Shown here one piece after another: positions 54,306 through 63,366 of a DNA stretch of 64,000 nt. How positions within the stretch are numbered: the first letter of the stretch is position 1; every line of letters starts with the position of its first letter. Position numbers and translations under genes: made by a program. Below the pieces are notes generated by a model that made no database searches, was not told where the DNA came from, and saw only the letters and a program-made list of their open reading frames with translations. The stretch is taken from positions 1 through 64,000 of the forward strand of contig NZ_VOEJ01000003.1 in assembly GCF_007846085.1 (NCBI RefSeq), in the 5' to 3' direction. This DNA comes from Mucilaginibacter pallidiroseus. Its GTDB lineage: Bacteria > Bacteroidota > Bacteroidia > Sphingobacteriales > Sphingobacteriaceae.

Positions 54306-55046
54306 ATGAGTTTGAAGATGCGCTACAATATCGACCATAAGAGCCCCGTACCACTCCATGCCCAGGCAGAACAAATGCTAAGGGAGTTAATCACCGAAGA
54401 AGAGTACCAAAACGGGAAGAACATCCCCAATGAGGTTGATTTAGCTAAGATGCTGGCCATATCACGCACAACCCTGCGCATGGCTATCAATAAGCTGGTA
54501 TTTGAGGGGTTATTGGTTCGAAAGAAAAGAGCGGGCACCAAGGTTGCTACCGGCGCGGTAAGTTCAAAGTCGAACAACTGGCTGAGCTTTTCGCAGGAGA
54601 TGAAACTGCGCGGTATTCCCATCAAAAACTTTGAACTGCACGTGAGCTGGGAAACACCAGACATAAGCCTTGCCCATTTTTTTGATATAAAGCAAGATAA
54701 GCCTGTTTTGAAAATGAAAAGGGTACGCGGACGCCCGGAAGAACCTTTCGTGGTGTTTGAGTCTTATTTCCACCCGAGGGTAGGCCTTACGCTTGATGAC
54801 GACTTTAAAAGGCCGCTTTACGAATTACTTGAGCAGGAACATTCGGTTATTGCTACGCTATCTAAAGAAGAGATAAGCGCCATTTCGGCAAGCAAGGAAA
54901 TTGCGGAAAAGCTGCGTGTACCTGTAGGCAGCCCAATTCTGTTTCGTAAACGCTTTGTATTTGATCAGGGTGAGCGCCCTATAGAATTTAACGTAGGCTA
55001 TTACAAAGCTGATAGCTTTGTGTACACTGTTGAAAGCCGCAGGTAA
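54306..55046 (+). CDS. GntR-family regulator with UTRA sensor domain
   Basis: Sugar-phosphate-responsive repressor of the HutC/GntR subfamily, 246 aa from ATG 54306. Winged helix at residues about 8-70 (VPLHAQAEQMLRELI, NEVDLAKMLAISRTTLRMAINKLVFEGLLVRKKRAGTKV) and UTRA effector domain about 90-240 (FFDIKQDKPVLKMKRVRGRPEEPFVVFESYFHP; LRVPVGSPILFRKRFVFDQGERPIEFNVGYYKAD). It is divergent from the mannan operon and shares a 251-bp regulatory region with it. Effector is probably mannose 6-phosphate or a mannose derivative (inference). Confidence 0.9.
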   Translation: MSLKMRYNIDHKSPVPLHAQAEQMLRELITEEEYQNGKNIPNEVDLAKMLAISRTTLRMAINKLVFEGLLVRKKRAGTKVATGAVSSKSNNWLSFSQEMKLRGIPIKNFELHVSWETPDISLAHFFDIKQDKPVLKMKRVRGRPEEPFVVFESYFHPRVGLTLDDDFKRPLYELLEQEHSVIATLSKEEISAISASKEIAEKLRVPVGSPILFRKRFVFDQGERPIEFNVGYYKADSFVYTVESRR

Positions 55047-55080
55047 TAACGGCCAACATAACCATCTCTCCCTTACATAA

Positions 55081-55126
55081 ACATACCACCGGCAAATGCG
55101 TCAAACACGACTAACCGGTGGTATGT
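55081..55126. terminator. Terminator between convergent GntR and phosphatase genes
   Basis: ACATACCACCGG (55081-55092) and CCGGTGGTATGT (55115-55126) form a 12-bp stem with a 22-base loop, between stops at 55046 and 55169. There is no strong T run on either side. Confidence 0.55.
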
Positions 55127-55168
55127 ATAACGTTTGAAGCAGGCATTAGCGCCGCAACTGCTTATTCG

Positions 55169-56164
55169 CTATTTACTTTTATTGGGTATAGTAAGTTTCT
55201 TTAACACCTTGCCATTCCTGTCAATCGCTTGCATGAGTAATTTATCGGGCGTTAATGAGAAAGTTAAGAAGCCTTGTATCGGTGCAAAAAAATCAACAGG
55301 GCCGCGTGGCTTCAATTGTTCATTGGCCTCCGAACCGGCACCAGATATAAAATGATAGGTAAACTTGCCCGGCGGATGGTAGTACTGCAAATGATGCTCA
55401 TGCCCGGAGATGTACACGTTAACCTTATATTTCTCCAAAACACTCTCCAGCGCATAGCGCATTTCCGGTTTGTTTAAGGCCCGGTTACCTGCCGTGTAAA
55501 GCGGATGATGGCCAATTACAATTTTCCATTTGATGCTTGAGCTGGTATCGCTCAAAACTTTTTCCAGCCATTGCTTTTGTTTGGTACTGTCCTGCTTAAT
55601 CAATTCATCGCGGTAGCTGCTGTTGTATGAGCTTGGCTCAAGCGGGTTGGTATCAATAAATACCAGCAGCGCTTCGGCGTTGGGGCCTACCTTTTGCTTC
55701 ATGGAATAATAGCGGGAGGGCATATTCCACCTGCCGCTTACCTGCGAATAGTCGACTTCGGCTTGTGGGTTTTGGTGGTAGTCATGATTACCCAACACCA
55801 CATACCAGGGGCGGTGCAGCGGGTACTGGTAAAACACATTTTCGAAAGATAAGTTCCAAAGCGGATCGTGAACGCTTGCCACGCCGTCGGGGTAAATGTT
55901 ATCTCCTGTGGATACGATAAACGATGCGTTGATGCCTGTTACCGCCTTGGCAAGGGTAGCAGCCATATCTTTTTGAAAATACTCGCCGCCACGGCCAAAA
56001 TCACCAACTACGGCAAACTCCAAAGCGCCGTCTATCGACTCCTGGTCTTTTATAAACCCGCCTCGATAGCCTTTAATATATTCGGCCTGGTAATCTTTGG
56101 TTTGGGCAAATGTGCACATTACAAACAACTGCGCCAGCAGCAAAAGGGTGTACTTCATCTTCAT
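55169..56164 (-). CDS. Exported metallophosphoesterase (purple-acid-phosphatase-like)
   Basis: Two-metal phosphatase of the calcineurin superfamily, about 331 aa, with a signal peptide (YTLLLLAQLFVMCTFAQ). Metal ligands: AVVGDFGRGG (Asp), STGDNIYPDG (Asp), VLGNHDYHQN (Asn-His), VIGHHPLYTAG (His) and SGHEHHLQYY (His-x-His), the pattern of tartrate-resistant acid phosphatases. It likely removes phosphate from organic esters in the periplasm. It is the last gene of the ECF-FecR-SusCD operon; a GC-rich hairpin (56183-56203) lies between it and SusD. The start at 56164 (MKMKYT) is preferred to 56182. Confidence 0.88.
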   Translation of the reverse strand: MKMKYTLLLLAQLFVMCTFAQTKDYQAEYIKGYRGGFIKDQESIDGALEFAVVGDFGRGGEYFQKDMAATLAKAVTGINASFIVSTGDNIYPDGVASVHDPLWNLSFENVFYQYPLHRPWYVVLGNHDYHQNPQAEVDYSQVSGRWNMPSRYYSMKQKVGPNAEALLVFIDTNPLEPSSYNSSYRDELIKQDSTKQKQWLEKVLSDTSSSIKWKIVIGHHPLYTAGNRALNKPEMRYALESVLEKYKVNVYISGHEHHLQYYHPPGKFTYHFISGAGSEANEQLKPRGPVDFFAPIQGFLTFSLTPDKLLMQAIDRNGKVLKKLTIPNKSK

Positions 56165-56182
56165 AGCATCTAAAATAGGCAA

Positions 56183-56203
56183 TGCCCGGCTTGCGGCCGG
56201 GCA
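56183..56203 (-). terminator. GC-rich intercistronic hairpin between SusD and phosphatase genes
   Basis: TGCCCGGC-TTGCG-GCCGGGCA, 8-bp perfect stem, with only a weak T run after it on the minus strand. It takes the same place as the hairpin at 21934-21967. Confidence 0.5.
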
Positions 56204-56226
56204 ATTGCAAATAACTCAATAATTTA

Positions 56227-57822
56227 TTAATAACCGGGGTTTTGTACCAGGCTTGGGTTTAAAGCACGTTCGCTGGTTGGTACCGGGTAAATACGCTTGT
56301 TTGTTTCGGCGTTGGTTTTAAAGCCCCATGCGCTTTCAAACTTACCAAAACGTATCAAGTCGTTACGTCTCCAGCCTTCCCAGGCAAACTCACGGCCACG
56401 CTCATCAAGTAATTGGTCAAGCGTTACGCCTGACACAAGCGGTGCTTTTGCGCGGGCGCGTATCTTGTTAACCAAAACATCGGCAGTTTGCAGTTCGCCA
56501 TTAACAGCGGTTGGTGCGGCACCGCGTAAAATAGCTTCGGCCTTCATCATCATAACATCGGCAAGCCTTAATACCGGCATATCATTACCCTGGTAACGGG
56601 TGCTTGGGTTGGAGTTTTTATCCGGGTAAAATTTAATTGAACGCACGCCTTTTGCTTTGCCCAACTCATCATTACCCACATCCATGGTTGCTGGTTTTAC
56701 CAGTGTCATTTCGGGCGTAAAGTCCAATTGATAATCAACCGCTGCACTACCGTCTGCTCCTGTGTATGATGCGTCAACACCCTTTTTGGTTGACTTGATG
56801 ATAATTGGAGAACCGTTGTTTTCAAACTGTTTACCTGCCAACCATTGGGTATTACGCACATCATTTGTAAGCGTAAATTTTGCATAAAAGTCTTTTATGG
56901 TACTTAATGCTATACTCGGACGAAACGGAATGGCATATTTATTTTGCACCGCGGTATGTAAACCAAAACGGGTAAAATGGTTACCCTCCGCCACGTTAGG
57001 ATCATAAGGTACGGCAAATATGGTTTCTTTTATTTGCGGGCCGTTCTCGGGTGCAAACAAGGTCATGTAATCGGCGTCTAACGAGTAAATGGTGCGGGCC
57101 CTGGTTAACACACTATCTGCCATGGCAACAGTTTCGGTAAACTTAGCCGAACCTGTGTAGTACTGCGCGTTCAGATAAAGTTTTTCCAACAGTGCAAACG
57201 CCATCCATTTGGTTGGGCGGCCGTAAGTAATTTGCCCTGCCGACGCACTTAGGTTTGGAATAGCCTCTTTCAACTCTTTCTCTATAAAAGCAAAAACCTC
57301 GGCCCTTGGCGCGGTGGCCGGCTGGCCAACAACCGGGAAACTTGATATGATAGGGATATTGCCATACAGATCCATCATGAAGTAATAGTAAAGGGCACGC
57401 ATGGCCCGCATTTCGGCAATGGTGGTTTTGGCCGTTGCGTTGCTTGCATTTGCCTCAAAAAGGCTTATTAAGCGGTTACAAGTATTGATGCCACCAAAAC
57501 CCCACTCCCAGTTTGATTTAACGTTGGGATGATCTGGCCCCCAAGTGTGCATGTGCAGAAAGCGGTACTGACCGCCATCGTCATAATTACCATCACGCGC
57601 CGGGATGATGGCCTCATCTGTCGACAGCTCCTGCATGCGCCAGTAATCAACTGCGTAAATAGAGCGTAGCTGCGTGTAAACGGGGCCGGTTGCGGCAATG
57701 TAACTATCCGGGTTGTTAGGGAAATTATCGGGCGTAAGCTCCGACTCGACATTTACACCAAGTTTTGTACAGCCAACTACCGCTACCGATAGGATTGCTG
57801 CTATTATTGATATTTTTTTCAT
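56227..57822 (-). CDS. RagB/SusD lipoprotein of the ECF-controlled operon
   Basis: Ligand-binding outer-membrane lipoprotein, 531 aa. Lipobox LSVAVVGCTKLGVNV, then ESELTPDNFPNNPDSYIAATGPVY. TPR-like core (TIAEMRAMRALYYYFMMDLYGNIPII; AFALLEKLYLNAQYYTGSAKF) and C-terminal module (VLRLADVMMMKAEAILRG; LLDERGREFAWEGWRRNDLIRFGKF; PVPTSERALNPSLVQNPGY). It is 13 bp after SusC. Ligand unknown; the adjacent phosphatase suggests a phosphorylated compound. Confidence 0.93.
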   Translation of the reverse strand: MKKISIIAAILSVAVVGCTKLGVNVESELTPDNFPNNPDSYIAATGPVYTQLRSIYAVDYWRMQELSTDEAIIPARDGNYDDGGQYRFLHMHTWGPDHPNVKSNWEWGFGGINTCNRLISLFEANASNATAKTTIAEMRAMRALYYYFMMDLYGNIPIISSFPVVGQPATAPRAEVFAFIEKELKEAIPNLSASAGQITYGRPTKWMAFALLEKLYLNAQYYTGSAKFTETVAMADSVLTRARTIYSLDADYMTLFAPENGPQIKETIFAVPYDPNVAEGNHFTRFGLHTAVQNKYAIPFRPSIALSTIKDFYAKFTLTNDVRNTQWLAGKQFENNGSPIIIKSTKKGVDASYTGADGSAAVDYQLDFTPEMTLVKPATMDVGNDELGKAKGVRSIKFYPDKNSNPSTRYQGNDMPVLRLADVMMMKAEAILRGAAPTAVNGELQTADVLVNKIRARAKAPLVSGVTLDQLLDERGREFAWEGWRRNDLIRFGKFESAWGFKTNAETNKRIYPVPTSERALNPSLVQNPGY

Positions 57823-57835
57823 GGTTTATTACAGG

Positions 57836-60800
57836 TTAAAAGGTAACACTCAGGCCAAGTAGGTACGAGCGTGTTTTGGGGTAAAAATTGTTGTTATCAA
57901 TACCGGGAGTAAGGCCGCCCATGTTCATCTCCGGGTCCACACCGCGGTATTTGGTAATAATGAAAAGGTTGTTACCGGTTGCATAAATCCTTAAGCTGTT
58001 AATCACTTTGTTTTTTACCGGGATGGTGTAGCCCAAAGTGGCATTATCTAAACGCAGGTACGAGCCGCTTTCCAGGTAACGGTCAGACAGGAGGTAGGCA
58101 TTATTATCCGTAGCTGCTTCGCCCAACGTAAACCTTGGTATGTTTACGTTTACGGCATCCTGCGGGCTGTTTAAATTGGCAAGCGTAGCATTCAATATTT
58201 TGTTGCCATATACACCACGTACAAAAAAGCTCAGATCGATATTTCTATACGTGAAGGTATTGTTCCAGCCGTAAAGCAATTTTGGCTGGGCATTGCCGGC
58301 TATCACAAAATCTTGTGATGATGGTGCGGTGGTTAACGAGCCGTCGGCTTTAACAATTTGTGTTACACCCGCAGCATTTTTGCCGCCGTAATGCCAGATA
58401 TTGAACGTACCGATAGGGTAACCTTCTTTAATAATTTGTGATGAGTTGGCCGATTGCCCTTTACCGCCCAGGTAAGCTGTGTACTGGTAAGGCAATGAGA
58501 ATAAGCTGCTTGATAATGATTCAACTGTATTTTTATTGTGAGAGAAGTTTAAGGTGGTTGTCCATTTAAACTGACCTCTTAACGGCCTGGCTGTAAGCAA
58601 AACCTCGATACCCTTGTTGCGTATCTTACCGGCATTAGCGGTAAGCGAATTAACAAAGTATTGCGTGGTTGATACACCATAATCGTAAATCAAATCCGAT
58701 GTTTTTTTGTCATAAACATCTACCGAACCGCTAAGCAAGCTGTGGAACAAAGTAAAATCGATGCCGATATTGGCAACGTTTGTGCGCTCCCATTTCAAAT
58801 CGGGATTAGCGTTTTGGTAAGGACCAATAGAGTTGACGTAATTACCGTTATAGTAAAATTTAGATGTGGTTGATGTGCGGTAAAGCAACAGACGCGTAAA
58901 GGCGTTAAAGCCCTGGCTGTTACCGGAGCTACCGTAACCGGCACGTAGCTTAAGATCGTTCACAAAATTTACATCCTTCATAAATTCTTCCTCGCTGATG
59001 TTCCAGCCGGCAGACACCGCAGGGAAAGTACCCCATTGGTTATTTAAACCAAACGCCGATGAACCATCACGACGAACTGTTGCCTGGAAAAGATATTTAT
59101 GGTTGAACTGATATTGCGCCCTGCCGTAAAAAGATATCAGCCTTAAGGTTGATATAGGTGGCAATTGGTCGTAAGCTACTACAGAACCTGCAGGTGCATT
59201 ACCCAAACCAAGGTTGTTGTACGTTAAAGCATCGGTAACAAAGTTTCGGTTTGATGTACTAAAACCATCGTTAAGACGATCTTCCTGCCATGAGTAACCA
59301 GCAAGTAATTTCACATCGTGCTTGCCAAAGGTTTTATCATAGTTAAAGAAGGTTTCGAGGATCTTTTTGGTGTTGGCGAAAGTGTTTCTTAAACCGTAGC
59401 CATTGTAACCCTGCGCCAGTCCCGAGAACCTGTTATAATACGTGTTATTGTTTGTTTGCTCATCCTGGTATGATAGGCTTAAGGTGTATTTTAAACCCGG
59501 TAAAAGTTTGGCTTCGGCAAGTGCGTTACCTAAAAAGGTTTTTACCTTTTTGTCGATGGCGTTGTTGTCAATCAACGATACCGGGTTTAGGTAGTTACGT
59601 GTGCGCGAAAAATTTTCGGTATAGGTTCCATCCGGCTGCTTAACACTTACTGTTGGCAGGTAGGTAAGCATGTTCAGGTAAACCAAATCAGATATATTGC
59701 TGCTTGATGTGATGCTGTTTACTGCCGATACGTTTAAGCGAAGCTTATCTTCAAAATATTTCTGGTCTACATTGGCGCGCAACACCATGCGCTCAAGGCC
59801 TGTTGTTTTGATGATACCTTCGTTCTTAAAATAGTTCATGCTGGCGCTATAAGCAGTGGTGCCCGAATTACCAGATAATGAAAGGTTGTGATTTTGCGAT
59901 ATGGCTGTTTGCTGTAACTCCTTTTGCCAATTGGTATTGGCACCGTTATCGTCAGCAGGGTTTAAGCTGCGGTTACTTTCGGCAAGGTAGGCGCGTAACT
60001 GGTCGCCGGTTAATACATCAATCTGGTTTGATACCTTTTCTGCAGCACCGTAAACATTATAGCTTAGCCTTGACTGGCCCGCCTTTGCCCTGCGTGTGGT
60101 GATCATAATTACACCATTTGCTGCTCTTGAACCGTAAATAGCTGTGGATGATGCATCTTTTAGCACGTCCATTGACATGATATCATCTGGTGCAACAAGA
60201 TCAATAGATGCGCCCGGCACACCGTCAATAACATAAAACGGTTCCTGCGCGCCGCTGCGTAAAGTTGACGGGCCACGTAGTATAACAGTACCCACATCAT
60301 TAGGGTTACCGCTACGCGTAATGTTTAAACCGGCTACTTTACCCTGCAGCAATTGCGCCGGCGTGCTTACCACACCACGGTTAAAATCTTCCTGGTTAAG
60401 GGATGATACGGCACCTGTTAAATCGGCCTTGCGGGTAGTGCCATAACCCGTTACTACCACCTGCGAAAGTGAAGTTGAACTTTCCGATAGCGAAACGGAC
60501 AAGGATATCTTATTACCTGCCGATGCCTGGTAACCCGTAAGCGTTTTGGTGATGTAACCAATATAGGTAAACGTAAAGCTATACGTGCCGCCCGTTTGCA
60601 GGTTAGCCATGTTAAATACACCGTTTACATCTGTAATGGTATTTAGTGACTTACCTGTTGCAGCATTTTGGGCTTTAACAGTTACACCGGCCATTGGCGT
60701 ACCTAAAGTATCTTTTACAATACCGGTTGCCGAGGGTGTGCCTTGCGCATGCGCCGCCGTTACAGACAGCATAATGCAACAAATAGCTATTGCTACCTGC

Positions 60801-60838
60801 AAGCACCTCATGAAATGATTTTTGTAAATTTTAAGCAT
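57836..60838 (-). CDS. SusC/RagA TonB-linked transporter of the ECF-controlled operon
   Basis: Outer-membrane importer, 1000 aa. Signal peptide (LQVAIAICCIMLSVTAAHAQ), carboxypeptidase-like regulatory domain (ATGIVKDTLGTPMAGVTVKAQ, to about residue 120), plug (LSQVVVTGYGTTRKADLTGAVS; VAGLNITRSGNPNDVGTVILRGP; YVIDGVPGAS; VLKDASSTAIYGSRAANGVIMITTRRA) and barrel ending LLGLSVTF. Although it follows FecR and ECF sigma genes, no STN signalling domain is seen between signal peptide and regulatory domain. Gap to the FecR gene is 28 bp. Confidence 0.93.
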   Translation of the reverse strand: MLKIYKNHFMRCLQVAIAICCIMLSVTAAHAQGTPSATGIVKDTLGTPMAGVTVKAQNAATGKSLNTITDVNGVFNMANLQTGGTYSFTFTYIGYITKTLTGYQASAGNKISLSVSLSESSTSLSQVVVTGYGTTRKADLTGAVSSLNQEDFNRGVVSTPAQLLQGKVAGLNITRSGNPNDVGTVILRGPSTLRSGAQEPFYVIDGVPGASIDLVAPDDIMSMDVLKDASSTAIYGSRAANGVIMITTRRAKAGQSRLSYNVYGAAEKVSNQIDVLTGDQLRAYLAESNRSLNPADDNGANTNWQKELQQTAISQNHNLSLSGNSGTTAYSASMNYFKNEGIIKTTGLERMVLRANVDQKYFEDKLRLNVSAVNSITSSSNISDLVYLNMLTYLPTVSVKQPDGTYTENFSRTRNYLNPVSLIDNNAIDKKVKTFLGNALAEAKLLPGLKYTLSLSYQDEQTNNNTYYNRFSGLAQGYNGYGLRNTFANTKKILETFFNYDKTFGKHDVKLLAGYSWQEDRLNDGFSTSNRNFVTDALTYNNLGLGNAPAGSVVAYDQLPPISTLRLISFYGRAQYQFNHKYLFQATVRRDGSSAFGLNNQWGTFPAVSAGWNISEEEFMKDVNFVNDLKLRAGYGSSGNSQGFNAFTRLLLYRTSTTSKFYYNGNYVNSIGPYQNANPDLKWERTNVANIGIDFTLFHSLLSGSVDVYDKKTSDLIYDYGVSTTQYFVNSLTANAGKIRNKGIEVLLTARPLRGQFKWTTTLNFSHNKNTVESLSSSLFSLPYQYTAYLGGKGQSANSSQIIKEGYPIGTFNIWHYGGKNAAGVTQIVKADGSLTTAPSSQDFVIAGNAQPKLLYGWNNTFTYRNIDLSFFVRGVYGNKILNATLANLNSPQDAVNVNIPRFTLGEAATDNNAYLLSDRYLESGSYLRLDNATLGYTIPVKNKVINSLRIYATGNNLFIITKYRGVDPEMNMGGLTPGIDNNNFYPKTRSYLLGLSVTF

Positions 60839-60866
60839 AGTGTGGGTTTTGTTTTTTTACTGACTT

Positions 60867-61910
60867 TTAGGGTTTGGTGATAGTGTAGGTACTATCTGTT
60901 AGGGTGTATTTAAGATTGTTTAATGACATGATGGTGCCAAGCACATTGCCTATAGAATCATGACGGGTATTAAACTCGCCGGTGAAATAGTATTTCTTGA
61001 GATTGGCTTTGGCCTGTATATGCACGCCGTACACTTCCTGCAATTTTTGCATCACGGCCGGTAACTGTTGGTTTGAAAACTTTACATCATCGCCGTTTAC
61101 GGTAGTAGTGCCTTTTACCATAGCCAGGGTAGATACGGCAAAGTTTGATACCCTTGCCATCAGCTTTTCTTCGTCGAAAACAAGTTCCTTACCTGGCAGC
61201 AGCAAAATATTGGTGGGGTGCGAGCTGGCATGCTGCCAAACCTTAACCTTACCGCTAAGCAGGCGTACTTTAAAAACCTTTGTACCAGGCCATGCCGTTA
61301 CGGTAAAAACAGTACCCAGGGCGGTAGTTGCTAATGGGCCGCCATAAACGGTAAATGGGCGTGCTTTATCTTTAGCTACAAAAAATTTTGCTTTCCCTTT
61401 TAAGTACATATTTCTTAAAGGCCGTTTAAAAGGTAGCTGGTATTTGATACTGGCTTTGGCCGAAAGCACCACCGTTGAGCCATCATCCAGCTTGATGTTC
61501 TTTTGCGCTGATGAAGTGTTTGTTATAGTTTTCCAATCGGCAGAATCAACAGTTTTGTTGATGGCTACCTGTTGATGCACATTGCCCACGGGAGTTTTGG
61601 CATCAAAAAGTAACAGAAAGCCAACAGCCAGGCAAAAAATCGCAGCTGCACCCATAAGTACCCTGTTACGCAACTTGATGACCCTTACAAGCGGTGTATC
61701 ATCTACCTGCTTTAGGATGTTGCCCAACATACGGTCGGTACGCTCTTCAAGCGGCTGGCTGTACTTTGCAAAGTTTTTCCAATCGTCGTCAGCTAAGTAC
61801 CGCTCCAGCTCGTCCGGGTTTTCTTTAAAAAACTGGTAAACCTGTTCAGCCTCTTCGCTGGTGCACTGGCGATTAAAAAACTTTGCAATAAGTTGAGCTG
61901 TAGGCTGCAT
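60867..61910 (-). CDS. FecR-family anti-sigma factor
   Basis: Inner-membrane anti-sigma factor that holds the ECF sigma factor until an outer-membrane signal arrives, 347 aa. Order: cytosolic sigma-binding domain (residues 1-80, RQCTSEEAEQVYQFFKENPDELERYL), membrane helix (VLMGAAAIFCLAVGFLLLF, about 84-102), periplasmic FecR domain (NIKLDDGSTVVLSAKASIKYQLPF; KFFVAKDKARPFTVYGGPLATTALGTVFTV) and C-terminal DUF4974 (VKFSNQQLPAVMQKLQEVYGVHIQA; FTGEFNTRHDSIGNVLGTIMSLNNLKY). It lies 40 bp downstream of the sigma gene. Confidence 0.93.
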   Translation of the reverse strand: MQPTAQLIAKFFNRQCTSEEAEQVYQFFKENPDELERYLADDDWKNFAKYSQPLEERTDRMLGNILKQVDDTPLVRVIKLRNRVLMGAAAIFCLAVGFLLLFDAKTPVGNVHQQVAINKTVDSADWKTITNTSSAQKNIKLDDGSTVVLSAKASIKYQLPFKRPLRNMYLKGKAKFFVAKDKARPFTVYGGPLATTALGTVFTVTAWPGTKVFKVRLLSGKVKVWQHASSHPTNILLLPGKELVFDEEKLMARVSNFAVSTLAMVKGTTTVNGDDVKFSNQQLPAVMQKLQEVYGVHIQAKANLKKYYFTGEFNTRHDSIGNVLGTIMSLNNLKYTLTDSTYTITKP

Positions 61911-61950
61911 ATACCTACAATACGGCTAACTGTTAAGCAGCCCCCAATGC

Positions 61951-62508
61951 TTAATAATTATTTAACATAGCATCTAACAAGGAAAGAAAAGAAACTGTCG
62001 CTATAGCCGATTTGCGCAATTGTTTTATGGCAAGGCTGATATGATTTTCCACAGTTTTTGAAGAAAGGGATAGCATTTCTGCAATCTCTGCATTGGTAAG
62101 ATGGTTAAAGCGGCTAAGCTTAAAAACCATTTTGCGCATAGGCGGCAAAAGCTCAATTGCCTTATTTACCTGGGTTAATGTATCGCGGTCGGCAATCCGG
62201 TCACTATTATCAGCAGTGATAGTTTGCTCGAGCTGGTTGATGTAATTATTCCGCACCGCATCTTTACGCAACTCATCTATCAATATGGTTCGTGCTATTC
62301 TGAATAACTGTACGTCAATTGGAAATTGTTCGGAAATATTAAGCCTGCTGTTCCATAGTTTTATGAAGGTAAGCTGCACAACTTCCTCGGCAATGTATGA
62401 TGATGATGACTTGCTTACCAGGTAGGCATACAGTTTTGCATGGTATTGAAAGTACACCATTTTAAAGGTTGTTAAACAACCTTCTTTAATTGCAACCAGG
62501 TTTTCCAT
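61951..62508 (-). CDS. ECF RNA polymerase sigma factor
   Basis: Extracytoplasmic-function sigma factor, 185 aa. Region 2 (FQYHAKLYAYLVSKSSSSYIAEEVVQLTFIKLWNSR; DVQLFRIARTILIDELRK) and region 4 (LLPPMRKMVFKLSRFNHLTNAEIAEMLSLSSKTVENHISLAIKQLRK) are both present, in the FecI-like Bacteroidota form. ATG 62508 is used; a TTG three codons earlier is less likely. It is the first gene of a five-gene unit: sigma, FecR, SusC, SusD, metallophosphatase. It presumably directs transcription of the SusC operon from a promoter I cannot identify. Confidence 0.92.
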   Translation of the reverse strand: MENLVAIKEGCLTTFKMVYFQYHAKLYAYLVSKSSSSYIAEEVVQLTFIKLWNSRLNISEQFPIDVQLFRIARTILIDELRKDAVRNNYINQLEQTITADNSDRIADRDTLTQVNKAIELLPPMRKMVFKLSRFNHLTNAEIAEMLSLSSKTVENHISLAIKQLRKSAIATVSFLSLLDAMLNNY

Positions 62509-62691
62509 GTGTCGCAAAGATTTGCCTTTGGTGTTACTTTACCTTTGTATGCGCGTTAGCTTATTGTTAATTATTATGCGCGGGCAAATACATCTTCTTA
62601 AATTAAGCCAGGCAAGTTACTTCCTATAGGCACAAAAACCTTGGCTTTCGGCTATCTACGCTTGTTACACTAAAAATTAATGGTACTGATT

Positions 62692-63234
62692 TTAGCGTTC
62701 ATGCTTTGTCCATACCAGTTTGCTAACGTCGTACCCTAAGCTTTGGGCTTGTTTTAAGTAATCAGTAACTACAGCCGGTGGCATAGTTTTTTCGCGCGAC
62801 AATAGCCATAGATATTTTAAATTGTTTCCGGCAATCATAGCATACTTATAGTCCTTATCAATCGCAATTACATTGTAACCAGCATAAAATGGCCCAAAGA
62901 ATGAAACTTTCAAACGTGCGAGATCGGTGCCTTTAACAAACTTAGCTTTACCAACACTTTGTTTCCACTCCTTTTTAACGTAATCATAACCTCGATTGTC
63001 AACACGTATATCGCCATTGGGCTTAAGCGAATAATTAGCGGTTACATTGCTTAAATTCTTTTCGAATTTAAAATCCATCCGGCATATCTCGTACCACTTA
63101 CCCAGGTAGCGCTCTTTATAAAAAGGCTGTACCGCATTAGCCCCTTTCGGGATTGAAGCACATGATGACAGACCAACAATTAGGGCAGCGGCACCTATAC
63201 CAGCAAGGCCTATTTGCCATTTTTGTATTTTCAT
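62692..63234 (-). CDS. Bacterial lipocalin (Blc-like) lipoprotein
   Basis: Outer-membrane lipoprotein binding fatty acids or lysophospholipids, 180 aa. Lipobox AALIVGLSSCASIPKG (Cys25). The lipocalin GxW signature is in RYLGKWYEICRMDFKFEKNLSNV, followed by YSLKPNGDIRVDNRGYD, AKFVKGTDLARLKVSFFGPF, YNVIAIDKDYKYAMIAGNN and LWLLSREKTMP, which match the E. coli Blc order. It is probably monocistronic, 132 bp after the alpha/beta hydrolase stop. The 183-bp gap towards the sigma gene holds no gene I recognise. Confidence 0.92.
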   Translation of the reverse strand: MKIQKWQIGLAGIGAAALIVGLSSCASIPKGANAVQPFYKERYLGKWYEICRMDFKFEKNLSNVTANYSLKPNGDIRVDNRGYDYVKKEWKQSVGKAKFVKGTDLARLKVSFFGPFYAGYNVIAIDKDYKYAMIAGNNLKYLWLLSREKTMPPAVVTDYLKQAQSLGYDVSKLVWTKHER

Positions 63235-63302
63235 TATTGAGCAACCTGCTGCGGCAAATTTTGTTTCTGCTTATTCAATAATCATCGGTAAATTACATAC
63301 AT

Positions 63303-63349
63303 AAAAATGCCATCACTAACATTCCTAAATTGTTAACGATGGCATTTTT
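63303..63349 (-). terminator. Terminator of the alpha/beta hydrolase gene
   Basis: AAAAATGCCATC (63303-63314) and GATGGCATTTTT (63338-63349) form a 12-bp perfect stem with a 23-base loop and T-rich ends, 18 bp after the hydrolase stop (63367). Confidence 0.7.
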
Positions 63350-63366
63350 GTAACTTATATCTTAAA

